A stretch of 52,707 nt of DNA from an uncultured Sutterella sp. (GCA_958347955.1 CATVXH010000015.1:1-52707), one strand, 5' to 3'. Shown: positions 40,153 to 48,531, counted from the stretch's first letter. Notes: generated by a model from the letters alone, not told the origin. A program made the numbers and translations.

Positions 40153-40456
40153 AGCGAAAATTCAGCGAATCTTCAAGCACTACGGTGAACAGTCGCAACT
40201 GATAAAAACGCAAGAGGAACTCAAGGAACTTGACGAGGCGATTCAGAAACTTATCGATCTGCGCAAAGATGACAAACGGACCTCGTTTTATAACAACGAG
40301 CGAGACTTTCTAAAAGACCATATTGCAGAAGAATTGGCCGATGTTCGTATCATGCTCGATCAAATCGAGTTCGGACTTCGCATTGAAAAGCGATGCGCAG
40401 ACTGGAGAGAGTTCAAACTTAATCGACAACTCAAGCGCATGGAGGATGAGAAATAA
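40145..40456 (+). CDS. MazG-like NTP pyrophosphohydrolase-fold protein
   Basis: A 103-residue helical protein. QEELKELDEAIQKLID and EELADVRIMLDQIEFGL give the paired EExxE/ExxD-type acidic helices of the all-alpha NTP-PPase (MazG) superfamily. Phage members are thought to clean or alter nucleotide pools. It overlaps DUF551 by 8 bp and its stop overlaps the first ATG of the antirepressor leader (TAATG). Confidence 0.75.
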   Translation: MTEAKIQRIFKHYGEQSQLIKTQEELKELDEAIQKLIDLRKDDKRTSFYNNERDFLKDHIAEELADVRIMLDQIEFGLRIEKRCADWREFKLNRQLKRMEDEK

Positions 40457-40575
40457 TGTATACTCACTCTGTCACGGAAAAAGACGTGACCGGGATTAGC
40501 CTCCTGAATTGTCCCATAGGCGCTGGTCGCCGTCTTTTGTACGGCTTTTTTATTGATTGGCGCAAAACGACCTAG
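40456..40575 (+). CDS. Possible 39-residue leader peptide within the C4-like RNA
   Basis: ATG coupled to the previous stop opens a 39-codon frame (MYTHSVTEKDVTG...FIDWRKTT). It lies over the paired segments of the antisense-like RNA. It may be translated and thereby influence folding, or be chance. No family recognised with confidence. Confidence 0.3.
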   Translation: MYTHSVTEKDVTGISLLNCPIGAGRRLLYGFFIDWRKTT

Positions 40576-40729
40576 GAAATTCTTAGGCCGTCGCAATCTC
40601 CTTTTACGGGGGAGACTTGCGGGGCGCTTCGGCGCGTCGTTACCTATGGGACGATAAGGCTAACCCGCAAGTTCTCGCCCACCCTGATTAGCCTCAGGGA
40701 GCGAGTGTTAAAAATCCATAGGAGATTGC
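40495..40729 (+). ncRNA. C4-like antisense RNA / antirepressor leader
   Basis: Two sense segments, ATTAGCCT (40495) and GTCCCATAGG (40511-40520), are complementary to AGGCTAA (40657-40663) and CCTATGGGAC (40643-40652). The same antisense segments also match TTAGCCT (40688-40694) and CCATAGG (40716-40722) at the antirepressor ribosome site. In addition GCAATCTCCT (40593-40602) is a perfect complement of AGGAGATTGC (40720-40729), which contains the Shine-Dalgarno. This is the a/b logic of C4 RNAs known upstream of ant genes in P1/P7 and P22-like phages. A short stem with six T (40529-40551) lies within. Confidence 0.65.
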
Positions 40730-40732
40730 ACT

Positions 40733-41581
40733 ATGCAATTAACACAAATCATACCGAGCGCTCCTGCGCTCTCTATCGTTAATGGTCATCCAACTACATT
40801 ATCAACTCAAGTCGCAGAATACTTTGGGAAGCTCCATAAAGACGTATTAAAAGCCACCCGAAACCTTATCGAATCTGCCCCTGAACTTAACGGGCGAAAT
40901 TTTGCGCCGGTTGAAATTAAAGATGCAAAAGGGGAGTTGAGGCCAGCTTACAGGATGGACAGGAAGGGTTTTGTTCTGCTGTCAATGGGTTTCACAGGCG
41001 AAAAGGCTTTAAAGTTCAAAATTGCCTACATCGACGCCTTCGATGCAATGGAGGCAAAACTACGTGGGGACAGTTCGCCCAAAGGGAACACTCTGACGCC
41101 CGCCCAACAGCTCGCAATCCAACAGGCCGTAGGACGTAGGGCGCAAAAGACAGCCAACCACTACCAGACGATCTACCGAGCGATCAAACTGCGCTATCAA
41201 ATTGCAAGATATGATCAACTACCTCAATCACTTTTTGAAGACTGTTTGAAGTTCATTGAGACTGTAGATCTACACGTGCCCGAAGCACCTGCTCCAGTAC
41301 AGGAAACGAGACTTGTTCAGGTTCAGCCAAAGCGAGACATTCTGACACGGCTTGAATGTGAGCGCCTTCTCGGGTTTGTCTATGAGTTCAAGTACCTGCA
41401 CAAAAAGGATCTGGATGCTATCTATGAATTGCTCAAGGTTGTTCAGTCCCCACTTGCCGCCTCATTCTGGGAGCTCAAGGAAAGCTGGTCAATCGGCAAT
41501 CTGGAAAGAGTGCTTGCCGCTCACGGGTACCGAGTACAAGACCTTGACTGTTACAAGCATTTGATGGGATTTGCCAAGTAG
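40733..41581 (+). CDS. Rha-type antirepressor
   Basis: A 282-residue protein. The N-terminal domain fits phage pRha (VNGHPTTLSTQVAEYFGKLHKDVLKATRNLI..., YRMDRKGFVLLSMGFTGEKALKFKIAYIDAFDAME). A middle helix with AQQLAIQQAVGRRAQ...YQTIYRAIKLRYQIARYDQLP fits the ORF6C-type part found in antirepressors. It would inactivate CI or regulate early genes. The leader carries a C4-like RNA whose antisense segments can hide the ribosome site (AGGAG). Last gene of the rightward operon; a terminator follows. Confidence 0.82.
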   Translation: MQLTQIIPSAPALSIVNGHPTTLSTQVAEYFGKLHKDVLKATRNLIESAPELNGRNFAPVEIKDAKGELRPAYRMDRKGFVLLSMGFTGEKALKFKIAYIDAFDAMEAKLRGDSSPKGNTLTPAQQLAIQQAVGRRAQKTANHYQTIYRAIKLRYQIARYDQLPQSLFEDCLKFIETVDLHVPEAPAPVQETRLVQVQPKRDILTRLECERLLGFVYEFKYLHKKDLDAIYELLKVVQSPLAASFWELKESWSIGNLERVLAAHGYRVQDLDCYKHLMGFAK

Positions 41582-41602
41582 AATAATCTCTGGTTAAACA
41601 AG

Positions 41603-41643
41603 GCCCCGGCAATTTCGAGCGATGACCGCCGGGGCTTCTTTAT
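41603..41643 (+). terminator. Terminator after the antirepressor gene
   Basis: GCCCCGGC pairs perfectly with GCCGGGGC across a 17-nt loop, followed by TTCTTTATT. Confidence 0.85.
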
Positions 41644-41709
41644 TGAAAGCCACAGGATATAATAAGATTCCACAAAAAAAGTACACCCAAAACACCACCA
41701 GTTGAGATG

Positions 41710-41733
41710 AACATTATTGTATCCGATAATGTT
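41710..41733. repeat. Inverted repeat near attR
   Basis: AACATTAT/ATAATGTT perfect 8-bp inverted repeat around TGTATCCG. TGTATCC also occurs in the repeats next to int at the other end. Possibly an integrase or excisionase arm site, about 50 bp from attR. Confidence 0.35.
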
Positions 41734-41780
41734 CCCAATAAAAGAACCTCGCATACAACCCATGAAAAATAAGATACTTT

Positions 41781-41792
41781 ATTCCCGTCTCG
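41781..41792 (+). other. attR: attR core (12 bp)
   Basis: ATTCCCGTCTCG, identical to the tRNA-Leu T-arm segment at 180-191. The prophage ends here. A host-type terminator starts 11 bp later. Confidence 0.75.
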
Positions 41793-41802
41793 CCATAAAA
41801 CA

Positions 41803-41839
41803 AGAGCCAGATAGTTTTTGCAACTGTCTGGCTCTTTTT
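41803..41839 (+). terminator. Probable original tRNA-Leu terminator (host)
   Basis: AGAGCCAGATAG pairs with CTGTCTGGCTCT (one G-T) and runs into five T. Before integration it would lie directly after tRNA-Leu. Confidence 0.8.
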
Positions 41840-42026
41840 CTTTCTCTTGTTATTATCAGCACCAGATCCCCTCTAGTCTTTTGAGTCAATTAGAAAAAAG
41901 ATTGTCTGTTGCAATTTTTTTCGATAACTTAGGATTCACTAAGTTTTCCCTATCTTTTTTCTAAGTTTTCCTTTCTAAACTGTCAATCATCAAAAATGAA
42001 TATGAACAAACATTAGGAGATACACC
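41840..42026 (+). promoter_or_regulatory. Upstream region of ygiW-type gene with direct repeat
   Basis: CTAAGTTTTCC occurs at 41939-41949 and 41961-41971, exactly 22 bp apart, two helical turns. Such spacing is typical of paired response-regulator or activator sites. No further gene is seen here. Confidence 0.4.
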
Positions 42027-42416
42027 ATGATGAAAAAAGTTAAGTTAGCAGCTGTTCTTTGTGCGTTGGCCGTTCCTTTTGCCGCTGTTGCCGCCGGTCC
42101 TTCGGGTTTTGACAACCAGTCCCGTCCGGGTGCACCTCAAGGCTTTTCGCACCAAAAGATGAATTCTATTTCTCAATTAAAGAGTGAAGCCAAAGACGAT
42201 CAGATCGTTGTCATTGACGGTCGCTTCACCAAGCAACTCAAGAAGGAAAAATATGAATTCACTGACGCCAAAGGTGAAACGATTGTGGTGGATCTTGACG
42301 ATGAGAAAAATTGGTCTCACGTTCAAAAGGACGCCTTGGTTGAATTGACGGCGGAAGTGGATAAGGACTTCACCTCGACAGAGCTTGACGCTTTGGAAGT
42401 CAAAGTTCTCAAATAA
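42027..42416 (+). CDS. YgiW/YdeI-type periplasmic OB-fold protein
   Basis: A 129-residue secreted protein: signal peptide MMKKVKLAAVLCALAVPFAAVAA, then the bacterial OB-fold domain with QLKSEAKDDQIVVIDGRFTKQLKKEKYEFTDAKGETIVVDLDDEKN...DALVELTAEVDKDF. Members (YgiW, YdeI) help cells tolerate stress such as peroxide or antimicrobial peptides in the periplasm. AGGAG lies before ATG. It is the first host gene past the prophage, with its own promoter region and terminator. Confidence 0.85.
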   Translation: MMKKVKLAAVLCALAVPFAAVAAGPSGFDNQSRPGAPQGFSHQKMNSISQLKSEAKDDQIVVIDGRFTKQLKKEKYEFTDAKGETIVVDLDDEKNWSHVQKDALVELTAEVDKDFTSTELDALEVKVLK

Positions 42417-42439
42417 AATTCTTCTAAACCGATAACACA

Positions 42440-42470
42440 AAGGCCACCTCCAACGGAAGTGGCCTTCTTC
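42440..42470 (+). terminator. Terminator between ygiW-type gene and nhaC
   Basis: AAGGCCAC/GTGGCCTT perfect 8-bp stem followed by CTTCTTTT. It probably serves the plus-strand gene; nhaC converges from the right. Confidence 0.8.
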
Positions 42471-42491
42471 TTTTAGACTGCTGAACCAGCA

Positions 42492-44030
42492 CTATAGAGC
42501 TTGAGCTCTGGGTTTATTACCCAACAAGTGCAGCACAATAACCATAACGATCAAACACACTAAGGAGGCCGTCAGGCTGACATAAACATTGGCATCTGTG
42601 AGGCCGGCAGCCACATAGCCTACAAAAGAGGCAATGGCGCAAACCCATGCGTAGGGCAATTGGGTGGCCACGTGCTCAATGTGCGAGCAACCGGCCCCGG
42701 CTGAAGACAAAATTGTTGTGTCGGATATGGGAGAGCAGTGATCGCCGAAAACAGATCCGGCCAACGTGGCCGACAGCGACACCACCACCAAATTGGGATC
42801 CAACGCTTGCGCAACCGGCACAATAATCGGAATCAAAATACCGAACGTGCCCCAGGCCGTACCCGTGGAGAAAGACAGGAAGGCTGCCAGGGCGAACACG
42901 GCGGCCGGCAACCAAACCGCGGAAAAACCTCCGGTCGTCACTAAAGATTCCACAAACAGGGGCGTTTGGAGGAGGTCACGGCAAACACCGGAAATCGTCC
43001 AGGCCAACACCAAAATAATGTTGGCGGGCAGCATCATCTTCATGCCTTCGACCGAACCGTCCATGAAGTCGCGGAAAGAGACGACTTTTCTTGGAACGAA
43101 CATAAAGAAGGCAACCACCATGGCGCCGAAGGACGACCAGACCAAAGCTTCAGAGGCAGAGCAATTGCCCAATGCGGCGGAGAAAGTGTGATAAGCGGGA
43201 TCGTCTCCCCAGTAGCCGCCTGAGTACATCAAACTCAATACAGCGAAAACGATCAGGGCGCCGATCGGCACGACCATATCCCAAATCGTCCCCTTTTCAC
43301 TGACTCGCATTTGATCCGTGGCTGTGTCGGTGCTGCCGACATCACCCAATTCCGCCCGCTCTTCCACGCGACGCATCGGACCGAAATCCAAACGGAAGAA
43401 GCACAAAACGAAAACAAGCGTAATGCAAGTGAGCGCGTAAAAATTGTAGGGAATGGTGGACACAAAAGCCGCGAAATCACTTTCAAAGGCGCCGGTTGAT
43501 TTCAAACTGCTTCCCACTGCGGCCGCCCAGGAAGAAATCGGCGCGATGATGCAAACAGGAGCGGCCATCGAGTCAATGATATAAGCAAGCTTGGCGCGCG
43601 AAACTTTATATGTGTCCGTCACGGGACGCATCACAGTGCCGACCGTCAAGCAATTGAAATAGTCATCGATAAAAATGAAGGCGCCAAGGCCGCCCGAGGC
43701 TAAAAGCGAAGCGCGACGGCTCTTAATACGGCGGATAGCCCAATCGCCGTACGCTTTACTGCCGCCCGCCATGCTGATGACATAAACCAAAGCTCCCAAC
43801 ATTGTGCAGAACATCAAAATATTGAAGTCAACCTTGGTGCTCATCAACTTAAAAGTTGTTTCGACCGTACCCATCAAAAGATTGGAATGGTCCATACCGA
43901 CGCTATAAATTAAAGTGCCGGACAAAATACCGATCAATAAGGAAGAAATCACTTCCTTGGTGCATAAAGCCAAAACAATGGCAATCACCGGCGGCAATAT
44001 GGATAGCCAGCCTGCATTAAATGGATCCAT
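42492..44030 (-). CDS. nhaC: Na+/H+ antiporter, NhaC family
   Basis: A 512-residue inner-membrane transporter with about 11-12 hydrophobic segments. Signature stretches include WLSILPPVIAIVLALCTKEVISSLLIGILSGTLI, GLGAFIFIDDYFNCLTVGTVMRPVTD, FLSFSTGTAWGTFGILIPIIVPVA and SVFGDHCSPISDTTILSSAGAGC. The last two are hallmarks of the family. It exchanges sodium for protons, or in relatives other cations and carboxylates. Single gene, with no clear partner in the window. About 150 bp with no feature separate it from the pgsA stop. Confidence 0.87.
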   Translation of the reverse strand: MDPFNAGWLSILPPVIAIVLALCTKEVISSLLIGILSGTLIYSVGMDHSNLLMGTVETTFKLMSTKVDFNILMFCTMLGALVYVISMAGGSKAYGDWAIRRIKSRRASLLASGGLGAFIFIDDYFNCLTVGTVMRPVTDTYKVSRAKLAYIIDSMAAPVCIIAPISSWAAAVGSSLKSTGAFESDFAAFVSTIPYNFYALTCITLVFVLCFFRLDFGPMRRVEERAELGDVGSTDTATDQMRVSEKGTIWDMVVPIGALIVFAVLSLMYSGGYWGDDPAYHTFSAALGNCSASEALVWSSFGAMVVAFFMFVPRKVVSFRDFMDGSVEGMKMMLPANIILVLAWTISGVCRDLLQTPLFVESLVTTGGFSAVWLPAAVFALAAFLSFSTGTAWGTFGILIPIIVPVAQALDPNLVVVSLSATLAGSVFGDHCSPISDTTILSSAGAGCSHIEHVATQLPYAWVCAIASFVGYVAAGLTDANVYVSLTASLVCLIVMVIVLHLLGNKPRAQAL

Positions 44031-44179
44031 CGTCAGGAGCCCTCAAATTTAAAAATTGGAATTTTTGATTGTAACAAAATATGAATGTTTTGGAACACTT
44101 AACTCATTGAAAATCTGAAAAAAGAAAAGGTCCGGATTAACAAAAACCGGACCTTCCGCCTATCGCAGAAAAATTAAAA

Positions 44180-44782
44180 TCAGTTGTCTTGCTTGGTGTT
44201 GGCTTCTGAACTCAAATAAGGGCCCGCGGCCTTCAGATACACGATCATGGAATAGACCGTCAATATGGCCGCAATGTAGATCAATATTGTTCCCAACCAC
44301 GCCATGGAGATGCCGAAAATCGTTTCGTAGAATAAAAGCATGGGGATGGCAACCATTTGAGCAATCGCCTTGATTTTGCCGTACCAGTTCACTTTCACGC
44401 GGGCGGCGGCGCCGACCTTAGCCATCCATTCACGAAGCGCGGTAACTGTGATTTCACGACCGATGATAATCAGGGCCACGAGCATATCCACGCGATTGAA
44501 ATCAAGCAGCACTATAAGCGCCGCGCACACCATCAGCTTATCGGCCGAAGTGTCGAGAAAGGCGCCGATGGCGCTTTCCATGTTGTAGCGACGGGCAAAA
44601 TACCCGTCAAAAGCATCCGTCAGGGCGGCCACAACAAAAATGACCGTCGCCCAAACATTTTGCATAAAGGGCGACAAAATATGATCAGGAATATAAAACA
44701 CTCCGATGATCAAGGGAATCAGGGCGATCCGCGCCCACGTCAAAATCATCGGCACATTAACCGGTAAAGGTTTACGACTCAT
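44180..44782 (-). CDS. pgsA: CDP-diacylglycerol-glycerol-3-phosphate 3-phosphatidyltransferase
   Basis: A 200-residue membrane enzyme that makes phosphatidylglycerol phosphate, the first dedicated step to phosphatidylglycerol and cardiolipin. Its start is ATG 44782 (MSRKPLPVNVPMILTWARIALIP), not the longer open frame that runs into uvrC. The CDP-alcohol transferase motif is complete (DAFDGYFARRYNMESAIGAFLDTSADKL, D-G-x2-A-R-x8-G-x3-D-x3-D). The start overlaps the uvrC stop by 11 bp, a gene pair also found together in other proteobacteria. Confidence 0.95.
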   Translation of the reverse strand: MSRKPLPVNVPMILTWARIALIPLIIGVFYIPDHILSPFMQNVWATVIFVVAALTDAFDGYFARRYNMESAIGAFLDTSADKLMVCAALIVLLDFNRVDMLVALIIIGREITVTALREWMAKVGAAARVKVNWYGKIKAIAQMVAIPMLLFYETIFGISMAWLGTILIYIAAILTVYSMIVYLKAAGPYLSSEANTKQDN

Positions 44783-46640
44783 TGCTTTCTGGTAGTTCTT
44801 TAGGTGCCTGCCCGTGCAACTGGAGGTAGATCCGCTCGGCAAGCTTACGCGAAATCCCCTCGATTGTAGCAATATCTTCGATACTTGCGTTCTTTAATCC
44901 ACGCATTCCCCCAAAACGGCTCAAGAGTTTCTGACGTCGTTTCGGTCCGATGCCCTCAAAATCTTCCAATCTGGATGTGTTGCGGGATTTAGCACGCTTG
45001 GCCCTCATGCCTGTGATGGCAAAACGGTGAGCCTCGTCGCGAATCTCGGCAACCAACATCAAAGCCTGAGACTCCCTTCCCAAGGTCAGCGGCTGTCTCG
45101 TTTCATCAGCGAAGACCAACGTCTCCAATCCGACCTTACGCCCCTCGCCTTTGGCCACACCCACAATCACCGAAGTGTCAAGCCCCAGTTCGGTGAAAAC
45201 GTCTTTGGCCATTTTCACTTGACCCTTGCCGCCGTCGATGAGCACGACTGTCGGCAAATCCGCCTCTCCGCGACTGACCGGCAGATAGCGTCGTTCAATC
45301 ACCTGACGCATGGCCGCATAATCATCTCCGGGCTCGATTCCTGTTATGTTAAAGCGCCGATAAAGATTATGAGCCATCCCGGCCCCTTCGTAGACAACGC
45401 ACGAAGCTTGAGTGGCTTCGCCCGCCGTGTGGCTGATATCAAAACACTCCAGACGAACTTTCATCCAATCATCGTTGGGCACACTGACTTGCAGCACTTC
45501 GCAAAGCTCTTTGAGCCGCGAAAGCTGAGAACCTTCCAGGGCCAAGTGTCTGGCTAAAGCAATCTCGGCGTTGGTTTTACACATATTGAGCCATTCTCGA
45601 CGCACACCGACAGGTGAATGAACAACCGTCACACGTCGCTCGGACAATTCCGACAGCACCGCTTCCAATTCCTCCTTTTCACCCGAAACGTCGGTAATAA
45701 TGAGTGTCGGCACGGGCATGGATTCGTAATGCTGACTGACAAACGCCTCAAAAACTTCCACCTTATCGACGCTTTGCCCCTTAGGCAGATTGGGAAAGTA
45801 GGCCCGATCTCCCAGATGCCGGGAACCCCTGACCATGGCTAGGTTCACACATACATTTGCGCCCTGAGAAGCCACCGTGATGATATCGGCGTCCACATCG
45901 CCGCCCGTGGTTTCAACAGACTGTTTATGAAGAACATTGGATAGCGCCGCGATCTGATCACGCACAACCGCCGCTTTTTCAAACTCAAGCGCTTCTGAAA
46001 ATTGCATCATTTTTGTCTGCAACTCTGTCATCAGATCTTCGGATTTACCGTCAAGAAACTGCTCGGCGCGAAAAACATCGCGCGCGTAATCCTCCCGACT
46101 GATCGCGCCCACGCACGGACCGGAGCAACGACCGATTTGCGCCAACAGGCAGACACGCGAGCGATTCTTAAACACAGGCGCCTCACAGGTGCGAAGTTTG
46201 AACACTTTCTGCAAAATCTGAATCGCTTCTTTGACACTCTGAGAATTAGGATAAGGGCCATAAAAACGGCTTTTTTTATCCACCCCGCCCCGGTAATAGG
46301 AGACTCGGGGAAATTCTTCGGCACTGATTTTCAAATATGGATAGCTTTTGTCATCCCTAAAAAGGATATTGTATTTAGGCGAGAGCGTCTTAATAAGGTT
46401 GTTTTCCAACAACAGCGCCTCGGCTTCCGATCGCGTCACCGTGGTTTCCAGACGAGCGATCTGAGACACCATGATGGCGATGCGCGGACTGAGATCATTT
46501 ATTTGGAAGTAACTGGAAACTCGGCGCTTCAGATCGCGAGCCTTGCCGACATAAAGACAATTGCCCGCCTCATCAAAATAGCGGTATACACCGGGCAGTC
46601 CCGGCAAATTCTGCAAAATCGGCTTGGCATCAAACGCCAT
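44772..46640 (-). CDS. uvrC: Excinuclease ABC subunit C
   Basis: A 622-residue nucleotide-excision repair nuclease that makes both incisions with UvrB. Domains in order: GIY-YIG nuclease (GLPGVYRYFDEAGNCLYVGKARDLKRRVSSYF), a Cys cluster (CEAPVFKNRSRVCLLAQIGRCSGPCVG), a UVR motif (MMQFSEALEFEKAAVVRDQIAAL), an RNase H-like endonuclease (VVLIDGGKGQVKMAKDVFTELGL) and two helix-hairpin-helix motifs at the end (LEDFEGIGPKRRQKLL, IATIEGISRKLAERIY). Full length. Confidence 0.97.
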   Translation of the reverse strand: MAFDAKPILQNLPGLPGVYRYFDEAGNCLYVGKARDLKRRVSSYFQINDLSPRIAIMVSQIARLETTVTRSEAEALLLENNLIKTLSPKYNILFRDDKSYPYLKISAEEFPRVSYYRGGVDKKSRFYGPYPNSQSVKEAIQILQKVFKLRTCEAPVFKNRSRVCLLAQIGRCSGPCVGAISREDYARDVFRAEQFLDGKSEDLMTELQTKMMQFSEALEFEKAAVVRDQIAALSNVLHKQSVETTGGDVDADIITVASQGANVCVNLAMVRGSRHLGDRAYFPNLPKGQSVDKVEVFEAFVSQHYESMPVPTLIITDVSGEKEELEAVLSELSERRVTVVHSPVGVRREWLNMCKTNAEIALARHLALEGSQLSRLKELCEVLQVSVPNDDWMKVRLECFDISHTAGEATQASCVVYEGAGMAHNLYRRFNITGIEPGDDYAAMRQVIERRYLPVSRGEADLPTVVLIDGGKGQVKMAKDVFTELGLDTSVIVGVAKGEGRKVGLETLVFADETRQPLTLGRESQALMLVAEIRDEAHRFAITGMRAKRAKSRNTSRLEDFEGIGPKRRQKLLSRFGGMRGLKNASIEDIATIEGISRKLAERIYLQLHGQAPKELPESNES

Positions 46641-46702
46641 TTTTTTCTCGCTTCGCTTACACTCAGTGGTTTTAAATCGCGATCATTTTAACGGTCTTTA
46701 TT

Positions 46703-47800
46703 GTGCAAGAGAAACTTTCTGAAATTTCGGTTGATATTTTCTGCCGTGTTATTGATAACTACGGAGACGCGGGTGTCATGTGGCGCCTGGCGAGATCCCT
46801 CGTGGATATGAGCTACCGGGTTCGGCTTATCATTGACAATCCTGCCACACTCCGAAGTCTGGCTGGATGTAAAGAAAATACGCCGACACAGGATATCGGA
46901 AAAAACGAAAAAATCACCGTGTGTCTTTGGGAAAAAGGATGGGACAATGGCCCCTGCTCGCTTGAACCCGCTCAGGTGGTTATCGAAGGTTTTGCCTGCC
47001 GGCTTCCGACTGATTATCAAAGAAAGATGACCGCGCAAACGAAGTATTTCAACATCGATTACTTTAGCGCGGAAGACTGGATTGAAGGATGCCATTTGAG
47101 ACCGTCAATCGATCCTTCGACCGGTCTTGTCAAAATTAACTATTTTCCGGGAGTCACCGCCCAATCCGGCGGTCTCATTTTTGAAAACAACTATGAGTTT
47201 CTTAAGGCTCAATGGTTACAGTCCCACCCCAAGGATAAACAGACACTTCATGTGTTCTTTTTTGCCTATCCTTACGGACCGATTGATGCGATCGCTCAGG
47301 CGCTTGCCGCAGCAAACAGCAAAATTGAATTGTCTCTCACGTGTTGCGAAGCCTCTGACATGCTTGAGAAAGCGCTCAACCAAACAGCCCACTCTCACCT
47401 AGCGATCAAACATCTGCCGTTTGTCTCGCAAAAAGATTTTGATCCCCTGCTCTGGGGTTCTGACATCGCTTTCATTAGAGGAGAAGACAGCGCGGCACGC
47501 GCGATGCTTGCGGGCATTCCTTTTTTTTGGCACATCTACCGCCAGGAAGACAACGCACACATTATTAAACTCAAGGCTCTCGAAAATCGCATGAAACCGC
47601 ATTTTGAAAACGAGTCGCTTTTTAAAACTTGGTGCGGGGTCCAAGAAGCGCTCAATGAGGGAAGCTTCCCGACCGGCGCTTTCAAAGAATTAATTGATCA
47701 CCGCTGTCAATGGAAACAGGCCGCGGAAGGTTTTGCGCGCCATCTTCGCTCCTTAGGATCTCTTTCCGAAAAACTTTCCGATTTAATCAAAAACGGATAA
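46703..47800 (+). CDS. earP: EF-P arginine rhamnosyltransferase EarP
   Basis: A 365-residue enzyme that uses dTDP-rhamnose to modify Arg32 of EF-P. The start codon is GTG. The N-terminus DIFCRVIDNYGDAGVMWRLARSL holds the catalytic Asp in the NYGDAGV motif. The C-terminal half has the donor-binding part (PFVSQKDFDPLLWGSDIAFIRGEDSAARAMLAGIPFFWHIYRQEDNAHIIKL). The target EF-P gene follows 150 bp later and has Arg at position 32, which supports the assignment. It diverges from uvrC. Confidence 0.95.
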   Translation: MQEKLSEISVDIFCRVIDNYGDAGVMWRLARSLVDMSYRVRLIIDNPATLRSLAGCKENTPTQDIGKNEKITVCLWEKGWDNGPCSLEPAQVVIEGFACRLPTDYQRKMTAQTKYFNIDYFSAEDWIEGCHLRPSIDPSTGLVKINYFPGVTAQSGGLIFENNYEFLKAQWLQSHPKDKQTLHVFFFAYPYGPIDAIAQALAAANSKIELSLTCCEASDMLEKALNQTAHSHLAIKHLPFVSQKDFDPLLWGSDIAFIRGEDSAARAMLAGIPFFWHIYRQEDNAHIIKLKALENRMKPHFENESLFKTWCGVQEALNEGSFPTGAFKELIDHRCQWKQAAEGFARHLRSLGSLSEKLSDLIKNG

Positions 47801-47950
47801 AATACTGCGTTTTCGCTTAGGAGCGAAAAGAGAAACGTTTCTTTGGGATAGCAATCCCGGTCTATTTTTAATGAACTCTTCACAAAGATCAGCGCGGGTC
47901 GCTCCCGCGGTCTCGGTCTTACGCAAGGGTTCTATAAGGAAGAATTTAAG

Positions 47951-48508
47951 ATGAAAATCGCACAAGAACTGCGCGCCGGCAACGTGGTGATGATCGGCAA
48001 GGAACCGATGGTTGTGTTGAAGGCTGAATATTCCAAGAGCGGCCGCAACGCCTCCGTGATGAAGATGAAGTTGAAGAACTTGCTCACCGGCGCCGGCACG
48101 GAAACCGTTTATCGCGCTGACGACAAGTTTGAAGACTTGATCCTCGATCGCAAGGAAGTCACCTACAGCTACTTCTCCGATCCGCACTATGTCTGGATGG
48201 ATTCCGAATACAACCAATACGAAGTTGAAGCTGACGTGATGGAAGACGCCTTGAAGTACCTAGAAGACGGCATGCCCGCCGAAGTGGTGTTCTACGAAGG
48301 CCGCGCCATCAGCGTGGAATTGCCCACGATTCTCGTTCGTGAAGTTGAATACACGGAACCGGCTGTCAAGGGTGATACCTCCGGTAAGGTGATGAAGCCT
48401 GCTCGTTTGGCCACCGGCTACGTGCTTCAAGTCCCCGCTTTCGTTGAAACGGGCGACAAGATTGAAATCGACACCCGCACGGGCGAATACCGTTCTCGCG
48501 TGAAGTAA
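47951..48508 (+). CDS. efp: Elongation factor P, Arg32 type
   Basis: A 185-residue translation factor that relieves ribosome stalling at proline runs. Domain I contains the loop YSKSGRNASVMKMKLKNLLTG with Arg32, the residue rhamnosylated by EarP, rather than the Lys of the EpmA system. Two OB domains follow, and the C-terminus DKIEIDTRTGEYRSRVK is canonical. AAGGAAG lies before the ATG. EarP is directly upstream, so the modifying enzyme and its target are adjacent. Confidence 0.98.
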   Translation: MKIAQELRAGNVVMIGKEPMVVLKAEYSKSGRNASVMKMKLKNLLTGAGTETVYRADDKFEDLILDRKEVTYSYFSDPHYVWMDSEYNQYEVEADVMEDALKYLEDGMPAEVVFYEGRAISVELPTILVREVEYTEPAVKGDTSGKVMKPARLATGYVLQVPAFVETGDKIEIDTRTGEYRSRVK

Positions 48509-48531
48509 TTCAAAATTTACGCTTGCCTGAA

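Larger units (their letters stand above)
180..41792. mobile_element. Complete temperate podovirus-type prophage
   Basis: The element is bounded by a 12-bp direct repeat: the tRNA-Leu 3' end at 180-191 and its copy at 41781-41792. It contains every module expected of a temperate tailed phage: integrase, CI/Cro immunity, replication protein, exonuclease/annealase recombination pair, terminase, portal, scaffold, capsid, short-tail tube proteins, internal virion proteins, fibre, holin/endolysin/spanins and antirepressor. No tape-measure, sheath or long-tail assembly genes are present, so a podovirus-like virion is inferred. Gene order and the Bbp16-, Bbp19- and Bbp17-like proteins point to the Bordetella BPP-1 group. 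No major gene appears broken, except that four fibre-tip genes are out of frame at G runs, so the prophage may be inducible. Confidence 0.93.
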
